Below are positions 53,562-62,698 of a DNA stretch of 64,000 bases, piece by piece. The position numbers and the translations under genes are program-made. Source of the DNA: Alicyclobacillus hesperidum (GTDB lineage: Bacteria > Bacillota > Bacilli > Alicyclobacillales > Alicyclobacillaceae); contig NZ_FNOJ01000005.1 of assembly GCF_900107035.1 (NCBI RefSeq), positions 111,101-175,100 on the forward strand. The letters are read 5' to 3'. Within the stretch, counting starts at the first letter, position 1. Every line of letters starts with the position of its first letter. The notes under the pieces are model-generated. The model was given only the letters and a program-made list of their open reading frames with translations, searched no databases and was not told the DNA's origin.

Positions 53562-55289
53562 TTAATTTACCGGCTTTAAACGATCCATGACAATCGCTGC
53601 AGATTGATAGTTATACGGCGATGGATCGATCCACAAATTGCTCTGGGTCGAGAAGCCCGTGAACTTCGCGTCGTTGTACTCGAACCAGAGTGCGCCGTCC
53701 AACAGCGGAATGACAGGCAATTGCTCTGCTGCAACGCGCTCGACCTGATACATATACTGCTTTTGCTGGCTGAGGCTCGAGGTCGCCGCGAACTTGTTGA
53801 ATACCGCATCCAAGCTTGGATTTTTGTATCCTTCGATATTGAACGAGCCATTCGAATCCAGCATGTCATAATACGTCGTGTATGGGGTCGGCCCTGTGTT
53901 GGTCCACGAGATCGCGAGATCAAAATGTGGCGTCTGACCGGCACCCGGATCAATGGAGTTGTAGTACGCCGTGTATTGATCTTGCTGAACATTGACGTTG
54001 ATGCCAACCTTTTGCAGTTGTTGCTTGATGAGAAGTGCATCCTCATCCCAATCGCTCCAGCCGGAAACGGTCAACAAGTTGAAGGATAGCTCCTGGCCGC
54101 CCTTCGCAAAGATGCCATTCTTGTCCTTCTTAAAACCAGCCGCTTCGAGAAGCTTGACGGCCTTGGCGTCGTTGACCGTAAAGGACTTATCGGCAGCGGG
54201 GAGGTTCGGATCAAGCCAAGCCTTTTGCGGCGGCAAGACCAAGCTGGTCGGTACGGCTGGCTGTTCGTACCCCGTCTCACCCTTCTGTGACAACGCGTTC
54301 CGATCAATAGCCAAACTAATCGCTTCGCGCACGGACAATTGCGCCAACAGCGGGTTGCGCAAGTTCGGATACAACTCGACAGGGTTGTTTGGCGGGAAGT
54401 AGTAGTGATTGTGCTTCGGATCCGCCGCCACAAACGTCTTCTGAATGTCTGGGATGTTGATGCCGGCATACTGAATCTCACCGCTTGCAAGGGCCAAATC
54501 CGCGCTTGAATTACTAGAAAACGCTGGGTAGTTGAGCGTTTTCACAGCGGGCGCCCCGCCGTAATACTGCTCGTTCGCAGTAAACTTGTAGTCTTGTGAC
54601 GAGAAATAGGAGATTTTAAACGGCCCTGTCCCAATCGCGTTGGCATGTGTGATCTTTGCCTTCGCAGGGTCACCCAACTTGCTCCATTGATGTTGCGGAA
54701 CGATATACGTCCCACCGAGTACATATTGTTCAGCAAACGGGATATTCGGCGCCTTAAAGTTAAATACGACGGTGTACTTGCCTTGTGCTTTAACGCTTAC
54801 AAGCTGTTGCCAAATGCCATTCGTATCGGCGTCCGGATACTTCTTCAGCGACTCAAATGTAAAGACGACATCATTCGCCGTAAACGGAACACCATCTGTC
54901 CATTTTGCCTTGTTCTGCAACTGAACGGTCAATGTCTTACCACCGTTGCTAAAAGCAAAAGACTTACCGAGCAAATCGAACTGCTTGCCTGTCGTGTTGT
55001 CAAAGTAGAACATAGTCTCATAAATATTCCCAAGTGTTCCATCAACACTGTTTGTTCCCGAAAATGGGTTGAAGTTGTCAGCGAAGCTACCCGTGACATT
55101 GGGAGCCACCGTCAAGACTGCACTACTTGTGCTGGCCGACCCTTGTGAAGCACTGGTCGTAACACTTTGATTTCCGCTTGTCGAAGTAGAATTTGAAGCG
55201 TTCGTCGTCGCTGTACCACATCCCGCAACCCCGAGTGCGACAACGACCGCCGAGCCAACGATGCCAAAAATCCGTTTGTTTGACACCAT
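53562..55289 (-). CDS. Family 5 solute-binding lipoprotein
   Basis: A 575-residue extracytoplasmic binding protein anchored by lipid. The signal peptide ends in a lipobox (LGVAGC, cysteine about residue 24), followed by a Ser/Thr/Asn-rich linker (about 25-58) and the SBP_bac_5 fold with YETMFYFDNTTGKQFDLLGK and IAISWTNTGPTPYTTYYDM-like segments. In Thermotoga and others this class also binds cello- and mannooligosaccharides. The flanking GH1 and GH2 genes make that likely here. First gene of the importer operon. Confidence 0.92.
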   Translation of the reverse strand: MVSNKRIFGIVGSAVVVALGVAGCGTATTNASNSTSTSGNQSVTTSASQGSASTSSAVLTVAPNVTGSFADNFNPFSGTNSVDGTLGNIYETMFYFDNTTGKQFDLLGKSFAFSNGGKTLTVQLQNKAKWTDGVPFTANDVVFTFESLKKYPDADTNGIWQQLVSVKAQGKYTVVFNFKAPNIPFAEQYVLGGTYIVPQHQWSKLGDPAKAKITHANAIGTGPFKISYFSSQDYKFTANEQYYGGAPAVKTLNYPAFSSNSSADLALASGEIQYAGINIPDIQKTFVAADPKHNHYYFPPNNPVELYPNLRNPLLAQLSVREAISLAIDRNALSQKGETGYEQPAVPTSLVLPPQKAWLDPNLPAADKSFTVNDAKAVKLLEAAGFKKDKNGIFAKGGQELSFNLLTVSGWSDWDEDALLIKQQLQKVGINVNVQQDQYTAYYNSIDPGAGQTPHFDLAISWTNTGPTPYTTYYDMLDSNGSFNIEGYKNPSLDAVFNKFAATSSLSQQKQYMYQVERVAAEQLPVIPLLDGALWFEYNDAKFTGFSTQSNLWIDPSPYNYQSAAIVMDRLKPVN

Positions 55290-55338
55290 AAGTCCCCCTT
55301 TAATGTTGCAACAATTGCTGTGCAGAAACGCGAATCAC

Positions 55339-55354
55339 CCGAAATCGCTTTCGG
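55339..55354. promoter_or_regulatory. Operator copy 1 (CGAAA-N4-TTTCG type)
   Basis: A perfect palindrome with arms CCGAAA and TTTCGG around TCGC, 50 bp before the binding-protein ATG. The core resembles LacI/CcpA-type operators (central CG). Confidence 0.5.
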
Positions 55355-55458
55355 CCATTTCGAAGACGAATCCGCTTCCTCGCACCTCCAGCTGTCGCTA
55401 GGTGTACAATCCTTTATTCGCCTTGCATCGAATCGGACAACAAGCGACAACACAACGA

Positions 55459-55480
55459 TTGTCGAAAACGGTTTCGACAA
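55459..55480. promoter_or_regulatory. Operator copy 2 (CGAAA-N4-TTTCG type)
   Basis: A palindrome with 9-bp arms TTGTCGAAA and TTTCGACAA around ACGG. It lies about 30-50 bp downstream of a predicted start site for the importer operon, where a repressor could act as a roadblock. Confidence 0.6.
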
Positions 55481-55513
55481 GAACACTAGTGCGATTCGCC
55501 CTAGACAATGGTT

Positions 55514-55542
55514 ATTGTGCATCATTTGTTGTTCATTTTCAA
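55514..55542 (-). promoter_or_regulatory. Possible promoter of the importer operon
   Basis: On the minus strand TTGAAA (55542-55537), 17 bp, CACAAT (55519-55514). It gives a leader of roughly 220 nt that contains operators 1 and 2. Confidence 0.4.
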
Positions 55543-55582
55543 GTGCGAAATTTGGTTGAACGAGTAGAAAAATATAGAACAT

Positions 55583-55602
55583 GTTCGAAAACGGTTCCGA
55601 AC
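55583..55602. promoter_or_regulatory. Operator copy 3 (imperfect)
   Basis: GTTCGAAAACGG continues into TTCCGAAC; the arms match except near the centre, and 10 central bases (GAAAACGGTT) are identical to copy 2. It lies between the divergent importer and beta-mannosidase promoters. Confidence 0.5.
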
Positions 55603-55764
55603 CTGGATAGCTCGATGCCTGTTGGGCTCAGAGAGGCCCCAATGGGCTCCAAACTTGCGCCGTGGCTGCCACGACTGCCGCAACAATCGGTTTCGTCTAT
55701 CAACTTGGTGCACCGTTTTGTATAATGTCGCTTGTACGACCTATGTCATTGTTAGGAGGCTACT

Positions 55765-58311
55765 ATGACTTCCACGCTCTATCTTCACGACAACTGGCGG
55801 TTTTCTGCGGCCAACGAAATCGATTGGCATAACGCTACGGTCCCTGGGTGCATCCACACAGACCTGCAAGCAAACGGTCTCATCCCTGATCCGTTTTACG
55901 GAACTCATGAAGGCTCGATACAATGGATCGATAAACAAGATTGGCTATATGAAACCGCATTCGATGTTCCTCAGGAGGTTTTGAATGAATCACAAATCGA
56001 GATCGTCTTCGAAGGCTTGGATACCTACGCAGAAGTATTCCTGAATGACACGCTCATTCTTTCGGCCGACAATATGTTTCGGACATGGCGCGCAGAAGTC
56101 AAGCGCTTCTTAAAATCCCGTAGTAACCGGTTACATATCCGCTTTCGTTCGCCGATTCAGGAGGATTTGCCAAAACTAGAGAGGTTAGGATACGGTCTGC
56201 CTGCAACGAATGACCAGTCAGAGCGTGGAGGTTTAGGTGATAAAAAACTGAGTGTATTCAGCCGTAAAGCCCCTTACCATTACGGCTGGGATTGGGGCCC
56301 ACGCCTTGTAACAAGCGGCATTTGGCGACCTGTCAAACTTGAAGCCTGGTCACAAGCACGCATAACAGATGTTTATATTCACCAATCTAGCGTGACGCTT
56401 GAGCATGCCGTATTAGAAGCGAATATTGATATCGATTCCGAAGTAGATGGCCTGGCCCTTCTTCAACTGCATGTGGAAGGACGAGTTATCGAGAGACAAG
56501 TGACACTTCGTCGAGGCATGCAGACGTACACAATCCCTGTGGATATTCCAGACCCTCGGCTTTGGTGGCCACGCGGCTATGGCGAAGCCAACTTATACAC
56601 GTTCCGGGCAAGAGTGTTGATTGCTGAAACGGTAATTGCGAGCCGTACGCTGCGTACGGGCCTACGCGATATTCAACTGGTTCAGACGAATGACGACATG
56701 GGTACCTCGTTTTATTTCCAAGTGAACGGTGTCCCTGTTTTCGCCAAGGGAGCCAACCACATTCCAAATGATAGCTTCATCACGGAAGTCGACGAAGAGC
56801 GCTATCGACATGAAATTGTAACGGCCGCAGAGTCCAACATGAACATGTTACGAGTATGGGGCGGCGGCGTATACGAAGACGACTGTTTTTACAACTTGTG
56901 TGACGAATATGGAATTATGGTCTGGCAAGATTTCATGTTCGCCTGTAGCATGTATCCCGGCGACGAAGCGTTTTTGCGCAATGTGGAACAAGAAGCAAAG
57001 GACAACGTCCGGCGACTCCGAAATCATCCGTGCATTGTCTTGTGGTGTGGTAACAACGAGATCGACACCGCTTGGGCACAATACGATGAACAGGGAGGTT
57101 GGGGTTGGAAACAACAGTACACCTCTACACAGCGGGCAGAAATTTGGTCCGCCTATGAAGCCATTTTCCACCGCCTCTTGCCGGATGTCGTAGCGCGATT
57201 GGCGCCTGGAGCCGCATATTGGCCGTCCTCCCCGATGCAAGCACTCACGGGAGACATCAATCAACATGCCAAAAACGATTCAACACGAGGCGACATCCAC
57301 TACTGGGGCGTATGGCATGCGGTAGAACCGTTCTCCAACTATAACGTCTACCTTGGCCGCTTCATGAGCGAATACGGATTTCAGTCATTTCCTGAACTGC
57401 GCACAGTGCGATCTTACGCTAGCGAAGCTGATATGGAACTGGAATCGGATGTGATGAAATGGCACCAGCGCAGCGGCGATGGCAACCGACTCATTAAAGA
57501 GTATATGGACATCTATCTGCCCAAACCAAAGGACTTCCCTGCATTTTTGACGATGAGTCAAGTCTTGCAGGCTGAGGCCATCCAAACAGCCATAGAAGCG
57601 CACCGCCGCAAGAAACCGTACTGTATGGGCAGTCTGTATTGGCAAATCAATGACTGCTGGCCCGTCGCATCCTGGTCGAGCATGGATTATTTCGGACGCT
57701 GGAAAGCGCTACAGTATTATGCAAAACGAAGCTTTCGTGACATCGCGATATCCTTCGAAGAAGATGATGAACACATCGCGGTCCAAATCATCTCGGATGG
57801 ACGCGAAAATCTCGCAGCTACACTTCATGTCCAGTTGTTTCAATTTGATGGCCAACGGATTCGCGAGCACACGACACAGGTACACGTCGAAGCCAATCGC
57901 GTAATGACTGCGTTTTCGTTGAACAAAAACGACTGGACGACAGGCTGCTCTCTGCCTGAGATTGTCCTAGTGGCTACACTCGAGAATCAAGGTCACACGC
58001 TCGATCAAAAATGCCACTACTTCACTCCAGTGAAAGAGTTGCGACTAGACAAGGCAACCATCACTGTTCGACCCGTAAATCCCGACAATGGCATGACCTT
58101 CTTGGTAGAAACGAACGTCTTCGCCAAGAGTGTGATGTTAACTGCATCTGTTGAAGGCGTCTTTTCAGACAATTATTTTGATCTCGTTCCGGGGCTGACA
58201 AAGACGGTCACATTTTTGCGGCGCGAACCCGGTGACACTGCTCTCCAGCCTGCACAACCAGGACTCATTACCGCGTCGTCCATGTGTGATTGGACAGCCA
58301 TCGCGCAATGA
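55765..58311 (+). CDS. GH2 beta-mannosidase
   Basis: An 848-residue cytoplasmic glycosidase that removes terminal beta-mannose from manno-oligosaccharides. It has an N-terminal jelly-roll (to about 170), Ig-like domains, and a TIM barrel with acid/base Glu432 in VLWCGNNEID and nucleophile Glu536 in FMSEYGFQSFPE. The barrel also has ANHIPNDSF and NMLRVWGGGVYEDD, typical of GH2 mannosidases rather than beta-galactosidases. AGGAGG lies before the ATG, and TATAAT at 55721-55726. Divergent from the importer operon. Confidence 0.94.
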   Translation: MTSTLYLHDNWRFSAANEIDWHNATVPGCIHTDLQANGLIPDPFYGTHEGSIQWIDKQDWLYETAFDVPQEVLNESQIEIVFEGLDTYAEVFLNDTLILSADNMFRTWRAEVKRFLKSRSNRLHIRFRSPIQEDLPKLERLGYGLPATNDQSERGGLGDKKLSVFSRKAPYHYGWDWGPRLVTSGIWRPVKLEAWSQARITDVYIHQSSVTLEHAVLEANIDIDSEVDGLALLQLHVEGRVIERQVTLRRGMQTYTIPVDIPDPRLWWPRGYGEANLYTFRARVLIAETVIASRTLRTGLRDIQLVQTNDDMGTSFYFQVNGVPVFAKGANHIPNDSFITEVDEERYRHEIVTAAESNMNMLRVWGGGVYEDDCFYNLCDEYGIMVWQDFMFACSMYPGDEAFLRNVEQEAKDNVRRLRNHPCIVLWCGNNEIDTAWAQYDEQGGWGWKQQYTSTQRAEIWSAYEAIFHRLLPDVVARLAPGAAYWPSSPMQALTGDINQHAKNDSTRGDIHYWGVWHAVEPFSNYNVYLGRFMSEYGFQSFPELRTVRSYASEADMELESDVMKWHQRSGDGNRLIKEYMDIYLPKPKDFPAFLTMSQVLQAEAIQTAIEAHRRKKPYCMGSLYWQINDCWPVASWSSMDYFGRWKALQYYAKRSFRDIAISFEEDDEHIAVQIISDGRENLAATLHVQLFQFDGQRIREHTTQVHVEANRVMTAFSLNKNDWTTGCSLPEIVLVATLENQGHTLDQKCHYFTPVKELRLDKATITVRPVNPDNGMTFLVETNVFAKSVMLTASVEGVFSDNYFDLVPGLTKTVTFLRREPGDTALQPAQPGLITASSMCDWTAIAQ

Positions 58312-58335
58312 TGTTCCTATCGTCTCGAACAGCGT

Positions 58336-58365
58336 GCAAGGGTTGCCTTGATGGGCAACCCTTGC
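58336..58365. terminator. Hairpin between convergent genes
   Basis: A perfect 12-bp stem (58336-58347 with 58354-58365) and a 6-nt loop lie between the beta-mannosidase and lipoprotein genes. T-runs are short on both sides. Confidence 0.6.
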
Positions 58366-58371
58366 GTTATC

Positions 58372-58821
58372 TTAGGCAGTTGGGCGGTATTTTTGCAAAG
58401 AGTTTTTTAACGCATCCAATGCAGTTTGCAGTTTGCTATATGCCGATGCCGGCGCACCCTCGCCATTGATAGCATCCTCTATCGTCACGACGGCCTCGGC
58501 TTGTTCAAACAGAATGCCGTTTGGAGAATTTGGGGCACTACGGGTACCTAAATCCGTGATGGTCTCCAGTTGTGTGTCGTAACTGACATTGCGATTTTCT
58601 GCAATCGTCTTCGAAACTCCGTGATAAATCGTTTCACACACTTGGTAAAGATGCGGGTCAACGGAACGTTCGTTGGCCGACCGACTGGCAGACTGATTCA
58701 ATCCGTCACTTGACACCGTATGGTTCGCTGGCATGGTGTTCGTTGAATCGGATTGGACTGTGCCACATCCGGCGGTCAGCAGAAGTATGCAGCAAAGCGG
58801 CCAAATCCATAGTTTTCGCAC
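58372..58821 (-). CDS. Hypothetical lipoprotein
   Basis: A 149-residue exported protein with a signal peptide (RKLWIWPLCCILLLTAGC) and lipobox LTAGC. The mature part is Ser/Asn-rich at first, then helical (YSKLQTALDALKNSLQKY). Unrecognised. The ATG has GGAGGGAT upstream. Convergent with the beta-mannosidase gene; it may be expressed alone. Confidence 0.75.
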   Translation of the reverse strand: MRKLWIWPLCCILLLTAGCGTVQSDSTNTMPANHTVSSDGLNQSASRSANERSVDPHLYQVCETIYHGVSKTIAENRNVSYDTQLETITDLGTRSAPNSPNGILFEQAEAVVTIEDAINGEGAPASAYSKLQTALDALKNSLQKYRPTA

Positions 58822-58903
58822 ACCCTATCCCTCCTTTACAGGTTCTCTATGAAACATAAAGCCGCCGATTCGCATCCGCGAATCGACGGCACCGTCCATC
58901 TGC

Positions 58904-59140
58904 TTACTTCTTGAAGAAGTCAGCATTCTTTTGGATGAAGTCCTTTTCATCCTCCGGAACGAAATCTTCCTGGAAAATCGCGCTAACCGGACAAACCGGC
59001 TCGCACGCAGCGCAATCGATGCACAAATCCGGATCGATATAATATTGATCTGGACCTTCGTGGATTGCATCAACCGGACAGGTTTCGACACAATCCGCAG
59101 CCTTCTCGCCAATGCAAGGCGAGGTAATGACAAACGGCAT
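58904..59140 (-). CDS. Seven-iron ferredoxin ([3Fe-4S][4Fe-4S])
   Basis: A 78-residue electron carrier. It has exactly seven cysteines, at 9, 17, 21, 40, 43, 46 and 50 (SPCIGEKAADCVETCP and LCIDCAACEPVCP). This matches the 7Fe Bacillus schlegelii/Thermus type, where C9, C17 and C50 hold [3Fe-4S] and C21, C40, C43 and C46 hold [4Fe-4S]. The acidic C-terminal part is typical. AGGAGG precedes the ATG. Partner unknown; it could serve many low-potential reactions. Confidence 0.93.
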   Translation of the reverse strand: MPFVITSPCIGEKAADCVETCPVDAIHEGPDQYYIDPDLCIDCAACEPVCPVSAIFQEDFVPEDEKDFIQKNADFFKK

Positions 59141-59490
59141 TCGTATGATCCTCCTTTGGAGTAAAGTCAGGATGATGTCCTATTAGAGATATACATCAAA
59201 TGTATAGGAAAACTCAAACGAAATCTTTGTGGCAATTTATTACGAACCGCCTATCGAGTTTTCCACGGAAATAGAAAATACACAATCACGAAAGAATTCA
59301 GTGCTCACTTCAGCATGCCAAAGCGTGGCGCCTTGCCTTACACACGCTGCGTCAAAAGAATTGCCGTCGCAATTCGCAACGGCAAACGATTTGGGGTGAT
59401 CTTGCATGAAACGCCGGGATTAGCTCCCTGCTCAAGAACACGATACAGAGTCTGTGTAAAAATACCGTGATCGCATTGTAAATCTATTGT
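59141..59490. other. Intergenic stretch, no confident gene
   Basis: A 350-bp AT-richer gap between the ferredoxin and monooxygenase genes, both on the minus strand. It should hold the ferredoxin promoter. One 55-codon minus frame at 59240-59407 has no good ribosome site. A short inverted repeat (TTGCCGT ... ACGGCAA) lies near 59360-59385. Confidence 0.5.
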
Positions 59491-60546
59491 TTACGCTGTG
59501 ATATCGGCAGTCCTTCTCAATTCGGCAACCCGAGGCATGACTTGCTCCGCAAACCGTTTCATTTCTTCCAACTGTGGTGAACATTGAAGCAGTAACAGAT
59601 CCAATCCAGCCTGTTCATACTCGACAATGCGGTGGGCGATCATGTCTGGCGTACCAATGAGCTGTGGCCGCAAACCACGGTTGGATACCGAATAATCGTA
59701 AAGACGAATCTGTTGCTCAAGTTGTGACATTTGAACAAAGTCATCCATGCTGGCATACGCGTCACCTGGACGCAGAGTGGTGATCCTCTCCAACTCGGCT
59801 TGCGCTTCTTCGAGGGTATCTCGACAAATGACATAGGCAGCCATACCAAACGAAGCAAGCGGTGGCAACCCTTTGCGCTCACGACGTGCCCGCATGTCTG
59901 AAATTTTTTGGGCAACTTCCTCAACCGTACCACCATGCATGACATAGGCGTCACATAAAGAGGCAATCATATCCTTACCTGCTTCACTTTCGCCTCCCGC
60001 ATAGAGACGAGGATAGGGTTGTTGCACGGGCTTCGGCTGCAAACGCGCATTTTGGATTCGATAGCGCTCACCTTCATACGTAAACGAATCCTGCGTCCAC
60101 ATGCCTTTCATGACCTCGAGGAATTCCCGCGTGCGGGCGTAGCGATCGTCATGTTCGGTAAAAATGCCACCGTATTGGCGAGCCTCCTCCGCCCACCACG
60201 CCGACACGACGTTTAACGTAAAGCGTCCCTTGCTAAGTTGATCGATATTCGCAGCCATCTTCGCAGCTACCGCAGGATTGTGATACGCGGGGCGAATCGC
60301 CGTCATGATCTCAAGTTTCTCTGTGACGGCCGCGATCGCGCTAGCTGTCGTCCACGCCTCTAGACTTGGCTCCTGCGGGCCTTTGATGTCATTCAGGTAA
60401 AGTTCCGCAATCAAGGTCACGTCATAACCCATGCGCTCAGCCTGGACTGCAACCTGCTTGGCATATTCAAAGGTCGGCGGCATCGACTCGTCATCGACAT
60501 TACGTAGCCACCCCCCGAAAATAGGCAACCAAAATCCGTATCTCAC
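59491..60546 (-). CDS. LLM-class flavin-dependent monooxygenase (SsuD/SfnG-like)
   Basis: A 351-residue TIM-barrel luciferase-type enzyme that uses FMNH2 and oxygen. It resembles alkanesulfonate and dimethylsulfone monooxygenases, with RYGFWLPIFGGWLRNV, ALIRPAYHNPAVAAKMA-like and FTLNVVSAWWAEEARQYGG segments, and DYSVSNRGLRPQLIGTPD near the C-terminus. The likely job is release of sulfite or methanesulfinate from organosulfur compounds. It overlaps the ATP-grasp gene by 4 bp. No flavin reductase or Ssu transporter is adjacent. Confidence 0.85.
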   Translation of the reverse strand: MRYGFWLPIFGGWLRNVDDESMPPTFEYAKQVAVQAERMGYDVTLIAELYLNDIKGPQEPSLEAWTTASAIAAVTEKLEIMTAIRPAYHNPAVAAKMAANIDQLSKGRFTLNVVSAWWAEEARQYGGIFTEHDDRYARTREFLEVMKGMWTQDSFTYEGERYRIQNARLQPKPVQQPYPRLYAGGESEAGKDMIASLCDAYVMHGGTVEEVAQKISDMRARRERKGLPPLASFGMAAYVICRDTLEEAQAELERITTLRPGDAYASMDDFVQMSQLEQQIRLYDYSVSNRGLRPQLIGTPDMIAHRIVEYEQAGLDLLLLQCSPQLEEMKRFAEQVMPRVAELRRTADITA

Positions 60547-61514
60547 CTCATTGGAACCTTCTCGTGTGGCGTCGCCATGCCTTCTAAGTTGTCTAGCTCC
60601 GACTTTAGGAATGTGGCGACTTCAAGCATGCCGAAGATACCTGCCCGCGCTTCTGCGTCGCTGTTGTAATTGGTATTCGTGTTAATGTCATAAGTGTAAA
60701 CACGCCCACTGCGGTCGCGGATCGACTCAATGCCGGCGACAAGAATTCCGTTTTCCGCCAGCATGCGTTCGTACGATTCGATCCACTCGTGTGGATGCCC
60801 CTCAACAATTTCAAATTTCGAGCGCGTACCGCCTTCCCCAACAGGGCAGAACATGTCCCCAATTTGACATGCGTCTGCAGGGCACAGTTCAAAGCCTTCC
60901 GATGTGTCCACGCGCACGGCATATAAAAATTTTCCACCGACAAATTCGCACCGCGTGATGGTTGCATCAGGAGATTCAATGTACTCCTGGACAATCCAAA
61001 CGCCATCGACTGGCGCGTCATACTCTCCCTTCGCGAGCATCGATGCAAGGCTTGCGGTATCGCGAAACAGCTGCACCCCTAGCCCCTTGCCGGCGCGATT
61101 GTGCTTTACAATGAACGGAATCCCAGCAAACGCCTGTGCTGCCGCCATTAATTGCTCTTCTCCCACGGCAATGCTGGTCCGAGGTGAAGGGATGCCGGCG
61201 CGCCAGAGCGCCATCGCCTGGTGGGCTTTGCTCACCTCAATTTGAAGTGCCTGACTGCCATTAATTACGCGGCGGCCATGACTCTCTAACCAAGCCAGAA
61301 CACTCGACGTATACTCAACCGCATAACGGTGATCACGCGTATGTGAGGACGCACTCATACGACTATAGAACACGCCTTTCGGCGGAACACTCGACAAGTC
61401 CAAGTGTCCCTGTGCCAAATCCCATGTTTCATACGGAGCCGATAGTTCGTCGAGGCGCCGCGTCAAATGAATGGTCCACTCTGGGTTCTCATGCAAAATA
61501 TATACTTTTCTCAA
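60543..61514 (-). CDS. RimK-like ATP-grasp ligase
   Basis: A 323-residue ATP-grasp protein that would join a carboxylate to an amine or similar nucleophile via an acyl phosphate. It has PFIVKHNRAGKGLGVQLF (ATP-binding lysine and glycine loop) and YTYDINTNTNYNSDAEARAG (metal-binding Asp/Asn). TTG 61514 with GGGGGG about 8 bp upstream is the likely start (residues KVYILHENPEW follow); the open frame extends to 61682 without similarity. It is translationally coupled to the monooxygenase gene. Substrate unknown. Confidence 0.82.
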   Translation of the reverse strand: MRKVYILHENPEWTIHLTRRLDELSAPYETWDLAQGHLDLSSVPPKGVFYSRMSASSHTRDHRYAVEYTSSVLAWLESHGRRVINGSQALQIEVSKAHQAMALWRAGIPSPRTSIAVGEEQLMAAAQAFAGIPFIVKHNRAGKGLGVQLFRDTASLASMLAKGEYDAPVDGVWIVQEYIESPDATITRCEFVGGKFLYAVRVDTSEGFELCPADACQIGDMFCPVGEGGTRSKFEIVEGHPHEWIESYERMLAENGILVAGIESIRDRSGRVYTYDINTNTNYNSDAEARAGIFGMLEVATFLKSELDNLEGMATPHEKVPMR

Positions 61515-61545
61515 ATAAGCGCCCCCCACAAAAACCAGTGAAACT

Positions 61546-61554
61546 AGTATAGCA
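61546..61554 (-). promoter_or_regulatory. Extended -10 promoter of the ATP-grasp operon
   Basis: On the minus strand TGCTATACT (an extended -10, TGnTATACT) lies about 32 bp before the TTG start. Confidence 0.45.
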
Positions 61555-61598
61555 AAATCGTTTTTGATAAACATTCGCGATTTGCTTATATGAGTGGA

Positions 61599-61781
61599 TT
61601 CGGAAGTGCCCCCCATGTCTTCCAACGGTGCCCCGACATCGTCACACTTTCGACAAAAAGCGAGGCACGATGTCCGTGTCACAATGCCCGTCCATACGCT
61701 ACTCTATAGTCAACGGTATGATCTTTTCAGATATGCCCCACGCAAGAGCCACGCTGCATAAGCCGTGGCTCTTGTGTTTTT
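61599..61781 (+). ncRNA. Candidate small RNA divergent from the ATP-grasp operon
   Basis: A promoter-like TTGATA (61564-61569), 17 bp, TATATG (61587-61592) and an 11-bp terminator hairpin (61743-61753 with 61764-61774) followed by TGTTTTTC bracket about 180 nt. No convincing coding frame is seen between them. It could be a small RNA or an attenuated leader. Evidence is structural only. Confidence 0.35.
61743..61781 (+). terminator. Rho-independent terminator
   Basis: A perfect 11-bp stem with a 10-nt loop and a downstream run of five T. There is no annotated plus-strand gene before it, so it implies a short transcript. Confidence 0.75.
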
Positions 61782-61926
61782 CATCCCCTTCACAAAGGCT
61801 CCTTGTTCATTTCAGCAAAATTCAATGAAAACCTCACACACCTTTAACAATCCCCATGTATCGTAGGGACGACAGATAGAACCAATATGGAAACACAATG
61901 GATTGCGCGATTGGGGAGGATTTTGC

Positions 61927-62679
61927 ATGGGAAAATCCATGTCTGTTCGCAACTTGAACGCATGGTATGGGACACAACACGCATTAAAGAACATCAATAT
62001 AGAGTTGGCAGCTAAAATGGCGACGGCGATTATTGGTCCATCCGGTTGCGGCAAATCGACCTTCATCCGATGCCTAAACCGGATGCATGAAACATCTCCG
62101 TACGCAAAGGTCGAGGGAGATATCCTGCTTGGTGGAGACAACTTGTGTGATCTCGATCCTGTAGATGTCCGACGCGTGGTTGGTATGGTATTTCAAAAAC
62201 CCAACCCATTTCCGACCATGTCCATCTTCGACAACATCGCAATCGGCTTGCGCCTGGGCGGAATCCGTAAGCCAACGGAACTGCGCGAACGCGTAGAACG
62301 CTCTTTGCGTATGGCCGCGCTCTGGGATGAGGTCAAGGATCGGCTTAACAAACCGGCAACGGCTCTTTCCGGAGGTCAGCAGCAGCGCCTGTGCATTGCC
62401 CGTGCGCTCGCTGTCGAACCGGATGTACTCCTTATGGACGAACCGGCATCTGCACTCGATCCGATCTCTACCATGCGCATTGAGGAGTTGGTCGAACAAC
62501 TAAAGGCCGACTATACCGTCGTGATCGTCACACATAACATGCAACAGGCTGCGCGCATTGCCGATCGCACCGCTTTCTTTCTGAATGGCGAACTGATCGA
62601 GTTCGGCGAAACGTCGGCCCTTTTTACAAAGCCGCACGACAAGCGAACCGAAGATTATATCACTGGTCGTTTTGGATGA
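61927..62679 (+). CDS. pstB: Phosphate ABC transporter ATP-binding protein PstB
   Basis: PstB powers high-affinity phosphate uptake with PstA, PstC and PstS, and also signals to PhoR. The 250-residue protein has Walker [11 protein letters not shown], signature [10 protein letters not shown] and Walker [14 protein letters not shown], plus [14 protein letters not shown], which marks PstB. ATG 61927 follows GGGGAGGA by 8 bp. Unusually, pstS, pstC and pstA do not precede it; only phoU follows. Confidence 0.96.
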   Translation: MGKSMSVRNLNAWYGTQHALKNINIELAAKMATAIIGPSGCGKSTFIRCLNRMHETSPYAKVEGDILLGGDNLCDLDPVDVRRVVGMVFQKPNPFPTMSIFDNIAIGLRLGGIRKPTELRERVERSLRMAALWDEVKDRLNKPATALSGGQQQRLCIARALAVEPDVLLMDEPASALDPISTMRIEELVEQLKADYTVVIVTHNMQQAARIADRTAFFLNGELIEFGETSALFTKPHDKRTEDYITGRFG

Positions 62680-62698
62680 TGGACAAAGGAGAATGAGG

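Noticed and set aside
59240..59407. 55-codon minus-strand frame in the ferredoxin-monooxygenase gap
   Set aside because: It has an ATG but no proper ribosome site (the nearest GGGAG is about 16 bp away) and no recognisable motif.
61628..61828. Plus-strand 66-codon frame over the candidate small RNA
   Set aside because: It reads straight through a strong terminator hairpin and has no ribosome site.
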